From: Synechococcus sp. LTW-R
GTDB lineage: Bacteria > Cyanobacteriota > Cyanobacteriia > PCC-6307 > Cyanobiaceae
Assembly (NCBI RefSeq): GCF_014217875.1
Contig: NZ_CP059060.1
Coordinates: 1,364,001-1,428,000, forward strand
Direction of reading: 5' to 3'
DNA: 64,000 nucleotides
Both the position numbers and the translations under genes were made by a program. Below, piece by piece: positions 21,525 to 29,779 of the stretch; within the stretch, counting starts at the first letter, position 1, and every line of letters begins with the position of its first letter. The notes under the pieces are model-generated. The model was not told where the DNA came from, ran no database searches, and saw nothing but the letters and a program-made list of their open reading frames with translations.

Positions 21525-22205
21525 TCACAAGGGACCGGAGATGCCCTGCTTCCGGATCATCAGGAAGTGCATGAGCATGAACACGGCCAGCAGCCAAGGC
21601 ATCACAAAGGTGTGCAGGCTGTAGAAGCGAGTGAGGGTGGCTTGGCCAACGCTCTCGCCGCCGCGGAGCAGCTCAACCATGAAGTCACCGACCACGGGGA
21701 CAGCGGCGGGGACGCCCGACACGATCTTCACGGCCCAGTAGCCGACTTGGTCCCAGGGGAGGGAGTAACCGGTCACACCGAAGGACACGGTGATCACGGC
21801 CATGGTCACGCCGGTGATCCAGGTGAGCTCACGGGGACGCTTGAAACCGCCGGTCAGATACACGCGGAAGACGTGCAGGATCAGCATCAGCACCATCATC
21901 GATGCGCTCCAGCGGTGGACGGAGCGGATCAGCCAGCCGAAGCTGACGTCGGTCATCAGGTACTGCACCGAGGCGTAGGCCTCAGCCACGGTCGGCTTGT
22001 AATAGAAGGTCATCGCGAAGCCGGTCGCGAACTGCACCAGGAAGCAGACCAGGGTGATGCCGCCCAGGCAATAGAAGATGTTGACGTGGGGCGGGACGTA
22101 CTTCGACGCGACGTCGTCAACGATGTCCTGGATGTCCAGGCGCTCGTTGAACCAGTCGTAGACGGGCGATGACTTTCCGCCGGCGGCGGGTGAGGAGTTC
22201 GCCAT
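21525..22205 (-). CDS. petB: Cytochrome b6
   Basis: Haem-binding thylakoid membrane subunit of the cytochrome b6f complex. Contains [12 protein letters not shown] with the Cys for haem c(i), the haem ligand histidines in [24 protein letters not shown] and [12 protein letters not shown] and [11 protein letters not shown], and the [19 protein letters not shown] loop. The protein is 226 residues, about 8 longer than the 218 I know from marine Synechococcus: an extra AAGGKSSP follows MANSSP before VYDWFNERL. This is seen in the sequence; its effect is unknown. It diverges from the processing protease gene. Confidence 0.97.
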   Translation of the reverse strand: MANSSPAAGGKSSPVYDWFNERLDIQDIVDDVASKYVPPHVNIFYCLGGITLVCFLVQFATGFAMTFYYKPTVAEAYASVQYLMTDVSFGWLIRSVHRWSASMMVLMLILHVFRVYLTGGFKRPRELTWITGVTMAVITVSFGVTGYSLPWDQVGYWAVKIVSGVPAAVPVVGDFMVELLRGGESVGQATLTRFYSLHTFVMPWLLAVFMLMHFLMIRKQGISGPL

Positions 22206-22255
22206 GCAGCGATTGGGTTTGGTTGGCAGAGTCTACCGATCACCTCCTGCCGCAC

Positions 22256-23527
22256 GTGAGCGCGACGCCGCTTGTGACATCACCGCCACAAAACCCGACT
22301 CCGCGGCATTTCAAGGGGCTCAGATCCATTGCAGCCATTGGACTGTCCTGGATTCTCAGCCTCTGGCTGACCGCCGCTCCGGCCCTGGCCCTGAACGATG
22401 GCCAACAACTCGTGGTCGAAAGCTGGCGCCTGGTGAACCAGAGCTACGTCGATCCGGACCGCTTCGAAACCATCCATTGGAAACGGCTCCGGCAAAAGGC
22501 CTTGGAGCGCTCCATCCAAAGCAGCGCCGATGCCTATGACGCCATTGAGGCGATGCTCGCGCCCATTGGCGATCCCTACACCCGCCTGCTCAGGCCTGCC
22601 GACTTCGTCACCCTGAAAGCCAATACAGAAGGAAGTGTCAGCGGCGTTGGCCTGCAGCTGGGAATCCGTCAGGACGACACGGCCATCGTCGTCATTGCCC
22701 CCCTCGAGGGGTCACCCGCCGCTGAAGCGGGCATCAGCAGCGCCAGCGTGCTCAGCCAGGTCGACGGCATCAGCACCGCCGAGCTCGGCCTGGAAGCCAC
22801 GGCCGCACGGCTGCGGGGCCAAGAAGGAACGTCAGTTCTGCTGCAGCTGATCACCCCGAGCGGCAAGCCCCAAGAGGTTGAGCTCAAGCGGAGGCAGGTG
22901 GATCTGCAGCCCGTCCGCAGTCGCCTGCTCGAAGCCGATGGCCATCGCTTGGGCTACATCCGCATCACACAATTCGCTGAACCGGTGCCCCAGGAGCTGG
23001 CCAAAGCGCTGGAGGGCCTGCAGTCCAAGGGCATGGACGGTCTGATCCTCGATCTCAGGAACAACTCAGGGGGCTTGGTCAGTGCCGGCCTGGCCGTCGC
23101 CAACGTCTTTTTGGATGGCGGGCCCATCGTGGAAACCCAAAACCGAGATGGATTCAGCGATGCCCAGCAGGCCAACCGCGGCCAGCTCTATGGCGGGCCG
23201 ATGTTGACCCTCGTCAATGGCGGCACCGCCAGCGCCAGCGAAATCCTGGCGGGAGCGCTGCAGGACGATGAGCGCTCCCAGTTAGTGGGCAGCCGCACCT
23301 TCGGCAAAGGCCTGATCCAGACCCTGATTGGCCTCGGGGGCGATGGCAGTGGACTGGCCGTGACGGTGGCTCGCTACCTGACCCCGAGCGGCCGGGACAT
23401 CCAAAACTTGGGGATCGAGCCCAACCAGCGCCTGGCGGATCCGGAACCACTCAACCCCGGCGGCGATGGAGACACCTGGCTCGAGGTGGCCGTCCATCAG
23501 CTCGCTGAACAGATCGAGGCCGGATGA
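22256..23527 (+). CDS. ctpA: Carboxyl-terminal processing protease (CtpA family, S41)
   Basis: Exported serine protease of the family that trims the C terminus of the D1 photosystem II protein or other lumenal and periplasmic targets. A signal segment (IAAIGLSWILSLWLTAAPALA) precedes a PDZ domain (GSVSGVGLQLG...). The catalytic Ser/Lys dyad is Ser326 in GGTASASE and Lys351 in FGKGLIQT, counted from the chosen start. That start is GTG at 22256, giving 423 residues; the frame runs back into petB, which would be an impossible long overlap with its control region. Cyanobacteria have CtpA, CtpB and CtpC; which one this is remains uncertain. The stop overlaps the next gene's ATG by 4 bases. Confidence 0.9.
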   Translation: MSATPLVTSPPQNPTPRHFKGLRSIAAIGLSWILSLWLTAAPALALNDGQQLVVESWRLVNQSYVDPDRFETIHWKRLRQKALERSIQSSADAYDAIEAMLAPIGDPYTRLLRPADFVTLKANTEGSVSGVGLQLGIRQDDTAIVVIAPLEGSPAAEAGISSASVLSQVDGISTAELGLEATAARLRGQEGTSVLLQLITPSGKPQEVELKRRQVDLQPVRSRLLEADGHRLGYIRITQFAEPVPQELAKALEGLQSKGMDGLILDLRNNSGGLVSAGLAVANVFLDGGPIVETQNRDGFSDAQQANRGQLYGGPMLTLVNGGTASASEILAGALQDDERSQLVGSRTFGKGLIQTLIGLGGDGSGLAVTVARYLTPSGRDIQNLGIEPNQRLADPEPLNPGGDGDTWLEVAVHQLAEQIEAG

Positions 23528-24786
23528 GCGCCCGCACCTATCACGATCCACTGCACGGGGCGATCCGCCTCTCCCGGCAGGAGCCCGCAGAAGCCCTCGC
23601 GATTGACCTGGTCGATACGCCGGTCTTTCAGCGCCTGAGGCGCATCCGGCAATTGGGGCCGGCCTACCTGACCTTCCACGGGGCGGAATCCAGTCGGTTC
23701 ACCCACTCCCTGGGAGTGCTGCAACTCGCCCGCCAGGCCCTAGGGAATCTGGGGCGCAGCCATGCAGAGCTGAACGAGCACCGGGGAGTGCTCTATGCCG
23801 CGGCCCTGCTGCACGACGTCGGCCATGGCCCCCTCAGCCACACCGGCGAGGAAATGTATGGACTGCACCATGAGAGCTGGTCCAGCCGCCTCATCCGCGA
23901 GCACCCCGCGCTGCGGGAGCCGCTCGAGGCCTTTGCGCCAGGGACCGCAGATCACGTGGCGGACCTGCTCGAGCACGGCCGCTATCGCAATCCGGCGATC
24001 AAGGCGCTGGTCAGCAGCCAGCTCGACTGCGATCGCCTCGATTACCTCCTGCGCGACAGCTACAACACCGGCGCGAGCTATGGGGTGCTCGACCTCGAGC
24101 GCATCCTCGCCAGCCTGACCCTCGCCCCCGACGGCCAACTCGCCCTGCAGCCCAAGGGGCTCATGGCGGTGGAGCACTACCTCGTGGTGCGCAACCTGAT
24201 GTACCGGAGCGTCTACAACCACCGCCTCAACGTGGTCTGCAATTGGCTCCTGAACCGCACCATCTCGCTCGCCCGCGAGCTCGGTCCAGCTCAGGTCTGG
24301 GCCGATGCGGTGATGGAGCGTTGGCTCTGGGATCCCAAACGGCTGGACCTTGAGGCCTTCCTTGGCAATGACGACGTCCGCACGGGCTACCACCTGCAGC
24401 GCTGGCTCGAGGAGGGACCGGCCCCACTGCAGCAGCTCTGCAGCCGGGTCATCAACCGAGAACTGCTGCGGGCCTCGGATCTGAGCCAGCTTCCCCAGGA
24501 GAGTCGCCTCAGCTTGCTGGCCAAAGCCCAGACCCTGAGCGAAGCCGCAGGACTACGCCCCGACCTCTGTTGCGGCCTGCACCAGCAGAGCAACAACGGT
24601 TATCACCCCTACAAAGGTGGGCTCAGGCTCTGGGATGGCCATCAGTTGGGGGCAATTGAGCAGCGCTCAGCCCTGATTCGCAGCTTGATCCAACCCACCC
24701 AAACCGCCTGGCTGATTCACCCGCCTGAGATCACGTCGGCGATCCGCGAGGCCCTGGCCCTGGAAGTTGCGGCTGGAGATCCCTAA
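23524..24786 (+). CDS. HD-domain phosphohydrolase (dNTPase-like)
   Basis: Metal-dependent phosphohydrolase related to dGTP triphosphohydrolases and SAMHD1. The 420-residue protein begins with the family's YHDPLHGAIRLS and has VFQRLRRIRQLGPAYLTFHGA, SRFTHSLGV, and the HD motif LLHDVGHGPLSHTGE. The DYLLRDSYNTGASYGV block near residue 180 completes the metal site (Asp). Substrate is not known for this branch. The start overlaps the ctpA stop (ATGA), so the two genes are translationally coupled. Confidence 0.9.
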   Translation: MSARTYHDPLHGAIRLSRQEPAEALAIDLVDTPVFQRLRRIRQLGPAYLTFHGAESSRFTHSLGVLQLARQALGNLGRSHAELNEHRGVLYAAALLHDVGHGPLSHTGEEMYGLHHESWSSRLIREHPALREPLEAFAPGTADHVADLLEHGRYRNPAIKALVSSQLDCDRLDYLLRDSYNTGASYGVLDLERILASLTLAPDGQLALQPKGLMAVEHYLVVRNLMYRSVYNHRLNVVCNWLLNRTISLARELGPAQVWADAVMERWLWDPKRLDLEAFLGNDDVRTGYHLQRWLEEGPAPLQQLCSRVINRELLRASDLSQLPQESRLSLLAKAQTLSEAAGLRPDLCCGLHQQSNNGYHPYKGGLRLWDGHQLGAIEQRSALIRSLIQPTQTAWLIHPPEITSAIREALALEVAAGDP

Positions 24787-24796
24787 GTTGCACGCC

Positions 24797-25447
24797 ATGC
24801 AGGCCGCCCCCCGTCGCTTCGTTCTCAAACCGCTTCGTCAGGCGGAGGCCTCAGCCCTGGAGGAAGTGGGCTCGCAACTCGGGGCGGCCGAGGGCAGCGG
24901 GACGGCGGTGCTGGTCTGTGATGACCGCCCCCTGACCCTGCCGGAACTGCGGGCCATTGCGGAGCGGCTCGAACAAGCGGCGTGGCCGCTGCTGCGCGTC
25001 GAAGCACGCGAAGCCCTCAGCCTGGTTCCCGCCGCAGCGCTTGGACTCGAGACCGCGCTGATCGGCGACCAACTGCAGCCAACTCAGGCGGAACCGGACG
25101 GCAGCGATCTGACTATTCATCGCGGCACCCTCAGGTCGGGGGACCACCTGCAGGTCGAAGGCTCGCTGCTGGTGCTCGGCGATGTAAACCCTGGGGCTCG
25201 GGTCAGCGCTGGCGGGGATGTCCGGGTCTGGGGGCGGCTGAGGGGCATCGCCCACGCCGGCAAGGCGGGCAACGGCGCGGCCCGGATCGTGGCCCTGCAG
25301 CTGCGGCCGCTTCAGCTGCGCATTGCCGATACCGTCGCCCGGGGCCCCGAGGATCTCCCCCCTGCCGGATTCAGCGAGGAAGCCCTGCTGCTCGATGGGG
25401 CGATTGCGATCCGTCCGGCCGAACCGCTCTGGCCGCAGGAGGGCTAA
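24797..25447 (+). CDS. minC: Septum site-determining protein MinC
   Basis: Inhibitor of FtsZ assembly that, with MinD, keeps division away from the cell poles. The C-terminal half is the right-handed beta-helix MinC domain (RGTLRSGDHLQVEGSLLVLG, DVNPGARVSAGGDVRVWG RLRGIAHAG). The N-terminal domain is short and weakly conserved, as in other picocyanobacteria. I chose the ATG at 24797 (216 residues); earlier TTG codons would overlap the HD gene. In related genomes minD follows directly, as I recall; here 2.2 kb of opposite-strand genes intervene. Confidence 0.9.
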   Translation: MQAAPRRFVLKPLRQAEASALEEVGSQLGAAEGSGTAVLVCDDRPLTLPELRAIAERLEQAAWPLLRVEAREALSLVPAAALGLETALIGDQLQPTQAEPDGSDLTIHRGTLRSGDHLQVEGSLLVLGDVNPGARVSAGGDVRVWGRLRGIAHAGKAGNGAARIVALQLRPLQLRIADTVARGPEDLPPAGFSEEALLLDGAIAIRPAEPLWPQEG

Positions 25448-26040
25448 CGGTTCACCAAGCCCAAGACCCCCAGGCCAGCGGCCACGGCCATGAACCAAAG
25501 GGGAGAGATCTTGGTGCGCAGCATCAAGAAACAGACCACCGCCGAGACCGCATAGGCCGGCGTGTCGTGATCGGAGATGCGCAGGATCTTCAGACCTACC
25601 GCGAAGAGCACACCCAAGGTGATCGGCCCCATCGCCCGCTCGAAGGCCAAGCGAAACGGTGAGGTCTTGAAGCGGTTCCAGCTCAAGGCCGCGATCACCA
25701 TCAACAGGGTCGAGGGCAGCAGGATCACGACCTCCGCCATGACCCCACTGAGCAGCGCCCAAAAGGGGCCCTCCTCAAAGGCCGCCCCCATGCCGAGCAA
25801 GCCGACAATCATCGAGCTCGGGCCCGGGGCACCTTCGGCGATGGCATAGATCTCGGCGAACTGCTGGGAGCTCAGCCAGCAGTACTTGTCGACGGCCATG
25901 TAGTGGTATTCCGCCAGCAGCGTGTTCCCACCGCCCAGGGAAAACAGCGAGAGGCTGAGGAAATCCCAGATGACGGCGATCAGGTTGCGCCAATCCCCCA
26001 GATGGGCGGGTTGGCAGGCCGCAGCCAGAAGCAGGGTCAT
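25444..26040 (-). CDS. Chromate transporter family protein, second half
   Basis: CHR-family membrane protein of the short-chain type that works as a pair with an adjacent homologue, in some species exporting chromate. The 198-residue protein has SLFSLGGGNTLLAEYHYMAV, the AEGAPGPSSMIVGLLG block and about five hydrophobic segments. It overlaps its partner (26037-26570) by 4 bases, and its stop overlaps the minC stop by 4 bases. The substrate is inferred from family only. Confidence 0.9.
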   Translation of the reverse strand: MTLLLAAACQPAHLGDWRNLIAVIWDFLSLSLFSLGGGNTLLAEYHYMAVDKYCWLSSQQFAEIYAIAEGAPGPSSMIVGLLGMGAAFEEGPFWALLSGVMAEVVILLPSTLLMVIAALSWNRFKTSPFRLAFERAMGPITLGVLFAVGLKILRISDHDTPAYAVSAVVCFLMLRTKISPLWFMAVAAGLGVLGLVNR

Positions 26041-26570
26041 GGCTTTCTCGGCCAGTACCAGACCATCGCCAAGGGCCCCGCCACAAGCACCAGGGGCACG
26101 AGGCGCACGTGGAAGACGGTCATCGCCACAAAACTGATGGCCGCCAGCAACAGGGCGACGCGGTCATGGAGATAGGCGGCGGCGATCTTGAAGCCCATTG
26201 AGAGGGCCATGCCTGCAGAGGCCGTAATCACTCCCGCCAGGAGACGATCCATCGCCATCGACGTGTGCAGGTAGTAGTAAGCGAGCCCCAGGCCCATCAG
26301 CACGCTGAAGGGCAGCAGCAAGATCCCCGCCAACGCCGCCAGGGCACCGCCTAAGCCGCGGAAATGGCTACCGATGTAGATCGCCATGTTGATCTGGTTC
26401 GGTCCGGGGAAGAGGCGGGCAACCGTCAGACCGGTGATGAACTCCTGCTTGGTCATCCAACCCTTGTCTTCCACGACAATCCGCTCGCTCCAAGCCGAAA
26501 GCCCGCCTCCAAAGGAGGAGAGGGCCACCTGCTGCATGCCCCAGAACAATTGCCAATGGGTGGGGGGCAT
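26037..26570 (-). CDS. Chromate transporter family protein, first half
   Basis: First partner of the two-gene CHR transporter. The 177-residue protein has the family blocks SSFGGGLSAWSERIVVEDKG and TVARLFPGPNQINMAIYIG, in which PGPNQ is the conserved CHR motif, and about five membrane segments. Its stop and the next gene's ATG overlap by 4 bases, and its start touches the stop of the phospholipase-D-like gene, suggesting a three-gene minus-strand unit. Confidence 0.9.
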   Translation of the reverse strand: MPPTHWQLFWGMQQVALSSFGGGLSAWSERIVVEDKGWMTKQEFITGLTVARLFPGPNQINMAIYIGSHFRGLGGALAALAGILLLPFSVLMGLGLAYYYLHTSMAMDRLLAGVITASAGMALSMGFKIAAAYLHDRVALLLAAISFVAMTVFHVRLVPLVLVAGPLAMVWYWPRKP

Positions 26571-27557
26571 CAGTCGTGCACGAAGTGGGGGTCGGGCGGC
26601 AGCTCACCCTCCTCGTGATAAGCCGGGTCGAGGGGGTCAGGGGCGCTGTACTTCTTGGCGGCCTCCCAGTCGGCGTTGAACGTCTCCGACAACCGAGCGA
26701 TGACGTCCGGTGCATCCACCTCAATCACCAATTCGCGGCGGAGATCAAAGGCACTGCGGTCGATGTTCATCGAGCCGGTCATTGCAGCCTGCTCATCCAC
26801 CAGGATCAACTTGGCGTGCAGCTTCAGCTGCTTCTGACGGCGGATCTTGACCCCGGCATGCTCGAGGAGCCTGAGGGAGCTGAAGGTGTCATAGACATCC
26901 CAATCGCTCAGGCCGTGCTTGCCGCCGCAGAGCACCCTGACCTTGACCCCTCGCTGCTTCGCGGCCACCAGCCGCTCGAGGATCACGGCGTCCACAAACT
27001 TGGGGTGCTGAATCCGCAACGACTCCTGGGCGCTATCGATCACCCGGGCCATTTGCCCGCGGCTGTGGACATTGCTCCAAACCAAGCCCACATCGAGGCG
27101 CGGATCGAAGGCCCGGCGTTCCCAATCCGCTTCAAAACCCGCGACCACCTGTTCAATGACAAGCGGGTCCTGGCTGATGACGCCGTAATCACGGGTTTCG
27201 GTGAAGTACTTATCCGAAAGGTTGAAGGTGGCGATCAGGGCGGCATGGCCATCGATGACCATGGATTTCTCATGGGTGACCGGGAAGCGCTCGCTGGTCC
27301 AGGCCACCTCTACACCCCAGCCCTGAAGCAGGGCATAGGCCTTATCGTTCCAGCGGTCACCGCCTGAGGTGTGGGGATTGAGCATCACGCGGATCCGCAC
27401 ACCCCGTTGCTGCGCGCGAAGGAGGGCCTGCTCGACGGCCTCGCTCTGGAGCTTGAACTGCTTGATCAGCAGTTGGGACTGGGCCTGATCGATACAATGC
27501 AACGACCGCCTCGGCCCCGTCATCGGGCATCACGAGAAGACGCTGACTGGCTGCCAT
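26570..27557 (-). pseudogene. Phospholipase-D-like protein with a 5' frameshift
   Basis: A PLD-superfamily protein with two HxK motifs, HEKSMVIDGHAALIATFNL and HAKLILVDEQAAMTGSMN, so both catalytic halves are intact. The open frame starts at 27523 (317 residues, MTGPRRSLHCIDQAQ). A better N terminus, MAASQRLLVMPDDGAEAVVA, starts at 27557 in another frame. Removing one base in the stretch 27491-27498 joins them as AVVALIDQAQSQLLIKQF. So either one base was gained, or it is a sequencing error, or the gene truly starts at 27523 and is still active. Role unknown; such proteins include phospholipases and nucleases. Confidence 0.75.
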
Positions 27558-27636
27558 GGCGGCCCAGAAATGACGTCTGATGTCTAGAGAGAAACGGCTG
27601 GATTGGCCTTAACCTTCACGCACGTTTCGGTGCGCT

Positions 27637-28452
27637 GTGGCCTCCAGTAGTCGCTTCATCCTGATCTGCTCAGGCAAAGGGGGTGTGGGCAAAACCACCC
27701 TGACCGCCAACTTGGGCATTGCTCTGGCCAGGCAGGGCATGCGCACAGCCGTTCTGGATGCCGACTTCGGTCTGCGCAACCTCGATCTCCTGCTGGGCCT
27801 CGAGAACCGGATCGTCTACACCGCCCAGGACGTTCTCTCGGAGACCTGCCGGCTCGAGCAGGCCTTGGTGAAGCACAAGCAGGAGCCCAACCTCGCCCTG
27901 CTGCCTGCGGGCAATCCGCGGATGCTCGAGTGGCTGAAGCCCGAGGACATGCAAACCATCGCCGAGATGCTCGGCGAGACCCATGACATCGTCCTGATCG
28001 ACTGCCCGGCGGGCATCGAAGACGGCTTTAAGAACGCGGCCGCCGCGGCTAAGGAAGCCATCGTCATCACCACCCCTGAAGTGTCCGCGGTGCGGGACGC
28101 TGACCGGGTGATCGGCTTGCTCAACACCCGGGGCATCAAGCCGATTCAGATGGTCCTCAACCGGGTTCGCCCGAAGATGATGGCCAACCAGGAAATGCTG
28201 GCGGTGGATGACGTCACCGACATCCTGGCCCTGCCTCTGTTGGGGCTGGTGCTCGAAGACGAGCAAGTGATTGTGAGCACCAACCGCGGTGAACCCCTAA
28301 CCCTGAACGGCTCCAACTCACCCGCCGCCACCGCCTACAGCAACATCGCCCGGCGCATCTGCGGCGAGGACGTGCCGCTCATCGATCCCTCCAAGGTGAA
28401 GCAAGGCTTGCGCGCCAAGCTCAGCCGCCTGATACAAACCAAGATTTTCTGA
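27637..28452 (+). CDS. minD: Septum site-determining ATPase MinD
   Basis: Membrane-cycling ATPase that recruits MinC and is displaced by MinE. Deviant Walker [12 protein letters not shown] (signature Lys14) and [15 protein letters not shown] are at the N terminus; [15 protein letters not shown] is the Walker B region. The C-terminal amphipathic membrane-targeting helix is present ([14 protein letters not shown]). GTG start at 27637; 271 residues is the usual length. minE follows after 4 bases. The gene is separated from minC by the chromate-transporter and phospholipase block. Confidence 0.97.
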   Translation: MASSSRFILICSGKGGVGKTTLTANLGIALARQGMRTAVLDADFGLRNLDLLLGLENRIVYTAQDVLSETCRLEQALVKHKQEPNLALLPAGNPRMLEWLKPEDMQTIAEMLGETHDIVLIDCPAGIEDGFKNAAAAAKEAIVITTPEVSAVRDADRVIGLLNTRGIKPIQMVLNRVRPKMMANQEMLAVDDVTDILALPLLGLVLEDEQVIVSTNRGEPLTLNGSNSPAATAYSNIARRICGEDVPLIDPSKVKQGLRAKLSRLIQTKIF

Positions 28453-28456
28453 ACTG

Positions 28457-28831
28457 ATGAGCCTGCGCGAATTCATCGACAAGTTGCTTGGGCGTCAGAC
28501 CGCCAGCGCCACCACGGCTAAGGAGCGCCTGCAGCTGGTGCTGGCCCATGACCGCAGCGACCTGAATCCGGAACTGCTGGAGCAGATGCGCCGCGAGATC
28601 CTCGAGGTGGTTAGCCGCTACGTCGAGATTGACCTCAGCGAAGGGGATGTGAGCCTCGAGACCGAAGACCGCGTGACCGCTCTGGTGGCCAACCTGCCGA
28701 TCCGCAGGGCCATCTTTAAGCCCACCCCGGCGGAAACCGAGGAGGGCGCAGAGGCCGAGGACGCCAGCGAGACCCCGAGCGCAGAGGCGGAAGCGAGCGA
28801 AACCGAAGAGGCCATCGCCAGCCAGGCCTGA
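28457..28831 (+). CDS. minE: Cell division topological specificity factor MinE
   Basis: Stimulates MinD ATPase and drives Min oscillation. Residues 1-87 are a standard MinE: membrane-binding [12 protein letters not shown], the MinD-binding stretch [19 protein letters not shown] and a dimerisation domain ending [13 protein letters not shown]. Residues 88-124 add a very acidic tail rich in Glu, Ala and Ser that is not part of the known fold. It follows minD by 4 bases. Confidence 0.95.
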   Translation: MSLREFIDKLLGRQTASATTAKERLQLVLAHDRSDLNPELLEQMRREILEVVSRYVEIDLSEGDVSLETEDRVTALVANLPIRRAIFKPTPAETEEGAEAEDASETPSAEAEASETEEAIASQA

Positions 28832-28865
28832 TTGATGGGAAAGCTGAGGGGAGTTGCCTCTCCCC

Positions 28866-29069
28866 ATGGTTGCCCCCGCAGGCCTTCAACCCACGCCAGC
28901 AGAGCGGCGCGTGCTCTCGGAATTGCGACGCGGCAAAAGCAACGGTTCGATCGCAACCACCTTGGCCATCAGTCGACGCACGGTCGAATGCCACCTTTCG
29001 CGTCTGCTCAGCAAAACCGGTTGCCGCAACCGCACCCAGCTCCTGCTCTGGTCCATGACCGAGCGATAA
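28866..29069 (+). CDS. Minimal LuxR-type DNA-binding protein, 67 aa
   Basis: Almost only a GerE/LuxR helix-turn-helix: LQPTPAERRVLSELRRGKSNGSIATTLAISRRTVECHLSRL, with the recognition helix SRRTVECHLS and the tail KTGCRNRTQLLLW. There is no receiver or ligand domain. The ATG at 28866 was chosen; a TTG at 28854 would add four residues. It lies 34 bases after minE on the same strand and ends just before tRNA-Thr. Targets are unknown; stand-alone LuxR-type regulators exist in cyanobacteria, some redox-linked. Confidence 0.82.
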   Translation: MVAPAGLQPTPAERRVLSELRRGKSNGSIATTLAISRRTVECHLSRLLSKTGCRNRTQLLLWSMTER

Positions 29070-29094
29070 GCTCTGGCTGGGGCCAGTCCCCTTT

Positions 29095-29166
29095 GCCGGC
29101 TTAGCTCAGTGGTAGAGCAGCGCTTTTGTAAAGCGAAGGCCATCGGTTCAAATCCGTTAGCCGGCT
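29095..29166 (+). tRNA. tRNA-Thr (anticodon TGT)
   Basis: 72 bases. Acceptor GCCGGCT pairs with AGCCGGC; the anticodon loop TTTGTAA carries TGT. The D-arm is GCTCAGTGGTAGAGC. The T-stem has one T-T mismatch. No CCA is encoded. A truncated gene starts immediately after it. Confidence 0.95.
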
Positions 29167-29167
29167 T

Positions 29168-29429
29168 TTCAAGGACAGTCCCGGTCCTCCTCGTCAATCA
29201 ACACTCCTACAACTGGGGTGATGAGGCGGCCTTTCTCGGACTCCAGAGCGCACTCGCATCTCGGGGTTACCGGATCGAGCTGATCCTGGGCAACACCCAC
29301 GCCATACCGGAAGGCGGCTGCATCGCCGCTTCAGGCATCCCCTTTTATCCGGCGCAAGTCAGAACACGTCTCGAGCGCTGGTTGCTGTCAGCCTCCCTAC
29401 TCCATCCAGCCCTGTGGTTTCTCAGCTGA
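29168..29429 (+). pseudogene. Truncated polysaccharide pyruvyl transferase
   Basis: The frame right after tRNA-Thr reads VPVLLVNQHSYNWGDEAAFL and then ASRGYRIELILGNTHAIPEGG, which is the N-terminal region of CsaB/WcaK-type pyruvyl transferases (the NxGDEA motif). A complete enzyme has more than 300 residues; here the frame ends after about 85. No start codon exists between the tRNA and the homologous part. So it is a remnant, broken at both ends, and points to lost cell-surface polysaccharide genes. Confidence 0.7.
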
Positions 29430-29457
29430 AACACCAACACAGGTCCAACGAGAGACA

Positions 29458-29482
29458 CAAAAAGCCCCGCGAATGCGGGGCT
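29458..29482 (-). terminator. Terminator of the DUF4278 small gene
   Basis: On the minus strand AGCCCCGC and GCGGGGCT pair perfectly (8 bp) around ATTC and are followed by five T. It is 23 bases after the stop of the 33-residue gene. Confidence 0.88.
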
Positions 29483-29504
29483 AGGGGTTCATATCAAGCG
29501 GGAG

Positions 29505-29606
29505 TCACTTGACGTACTTCAGACCTCGGTAGTTCAGCTGAGGGTGCTTCTGGGAGACAGCCTCTTTGTTCTGCTGGTACTTCTGGCCGCGGTAGGTGAG
29601 GGTCAT
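29505..29606 (-). CDS. DUF4278 mini-protein, 33 aa
   Basis: A very small gene. It reads MTLTYRGQKYQQNKE, then AVSQKHPQLNYRGLKYVK and stop. The twin YRG motif is the mark of the cyanobacterial DUF4278 family. A GAGGAA ribosome binding site lies 8 bases before the ATG at 29606, and a clean terminator follows, so the unit looks like an independent transcript. Function unknown; related small proteins are often strongly expressed in picocyanobacteria. Confidence 0.83.
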   Translation of the reverse strand: MTLTYRGQKYQQNKEAVSQKHPQLNYRGLKYVK

Positions 29607-29696
29607 GGGTGGTTCCTCGGAGTCAGCCCAGGTCCCCGTTCCATGGCCTGGATCGAACTGCGCCTCAGACACCAAAGGGTGCCGAGGTGAACGTTT

Positions 29697-29712
29697 TGTA
29701 GCGATTGCTACA
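29697..29712. promoter_or_regulatory. Palindrome of NtcA-site form upstream of the DUF4278 gene
   Basis: TGTAGC-GATT-GCTACA is a perfect 6-bp inverted repeat and fits GTA-N8-TAC, the NtcA consensus. It lies 91 bases before the DUF4278 start. I found no -10 element at the usual distance on either strand, and such palindromes occur by chance in a window of this size. Confidence 0.3.
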
Positions 29713-29779
29713 GCACCGTTTTAGCCGCGCCAAAACCAGGCGTGTCGTTCAGCCGATTACATAACGCTGATTTCGATGC

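Noticed and set aside
29697-29712. Firm NtcA binding site
   Set aside because: The palindrome matches GTA-N8-TAC, but no -10 element lies at the usual distance, and a perfect match of this size is expected several times by chance in 64 kb. Listed only as a candidate.
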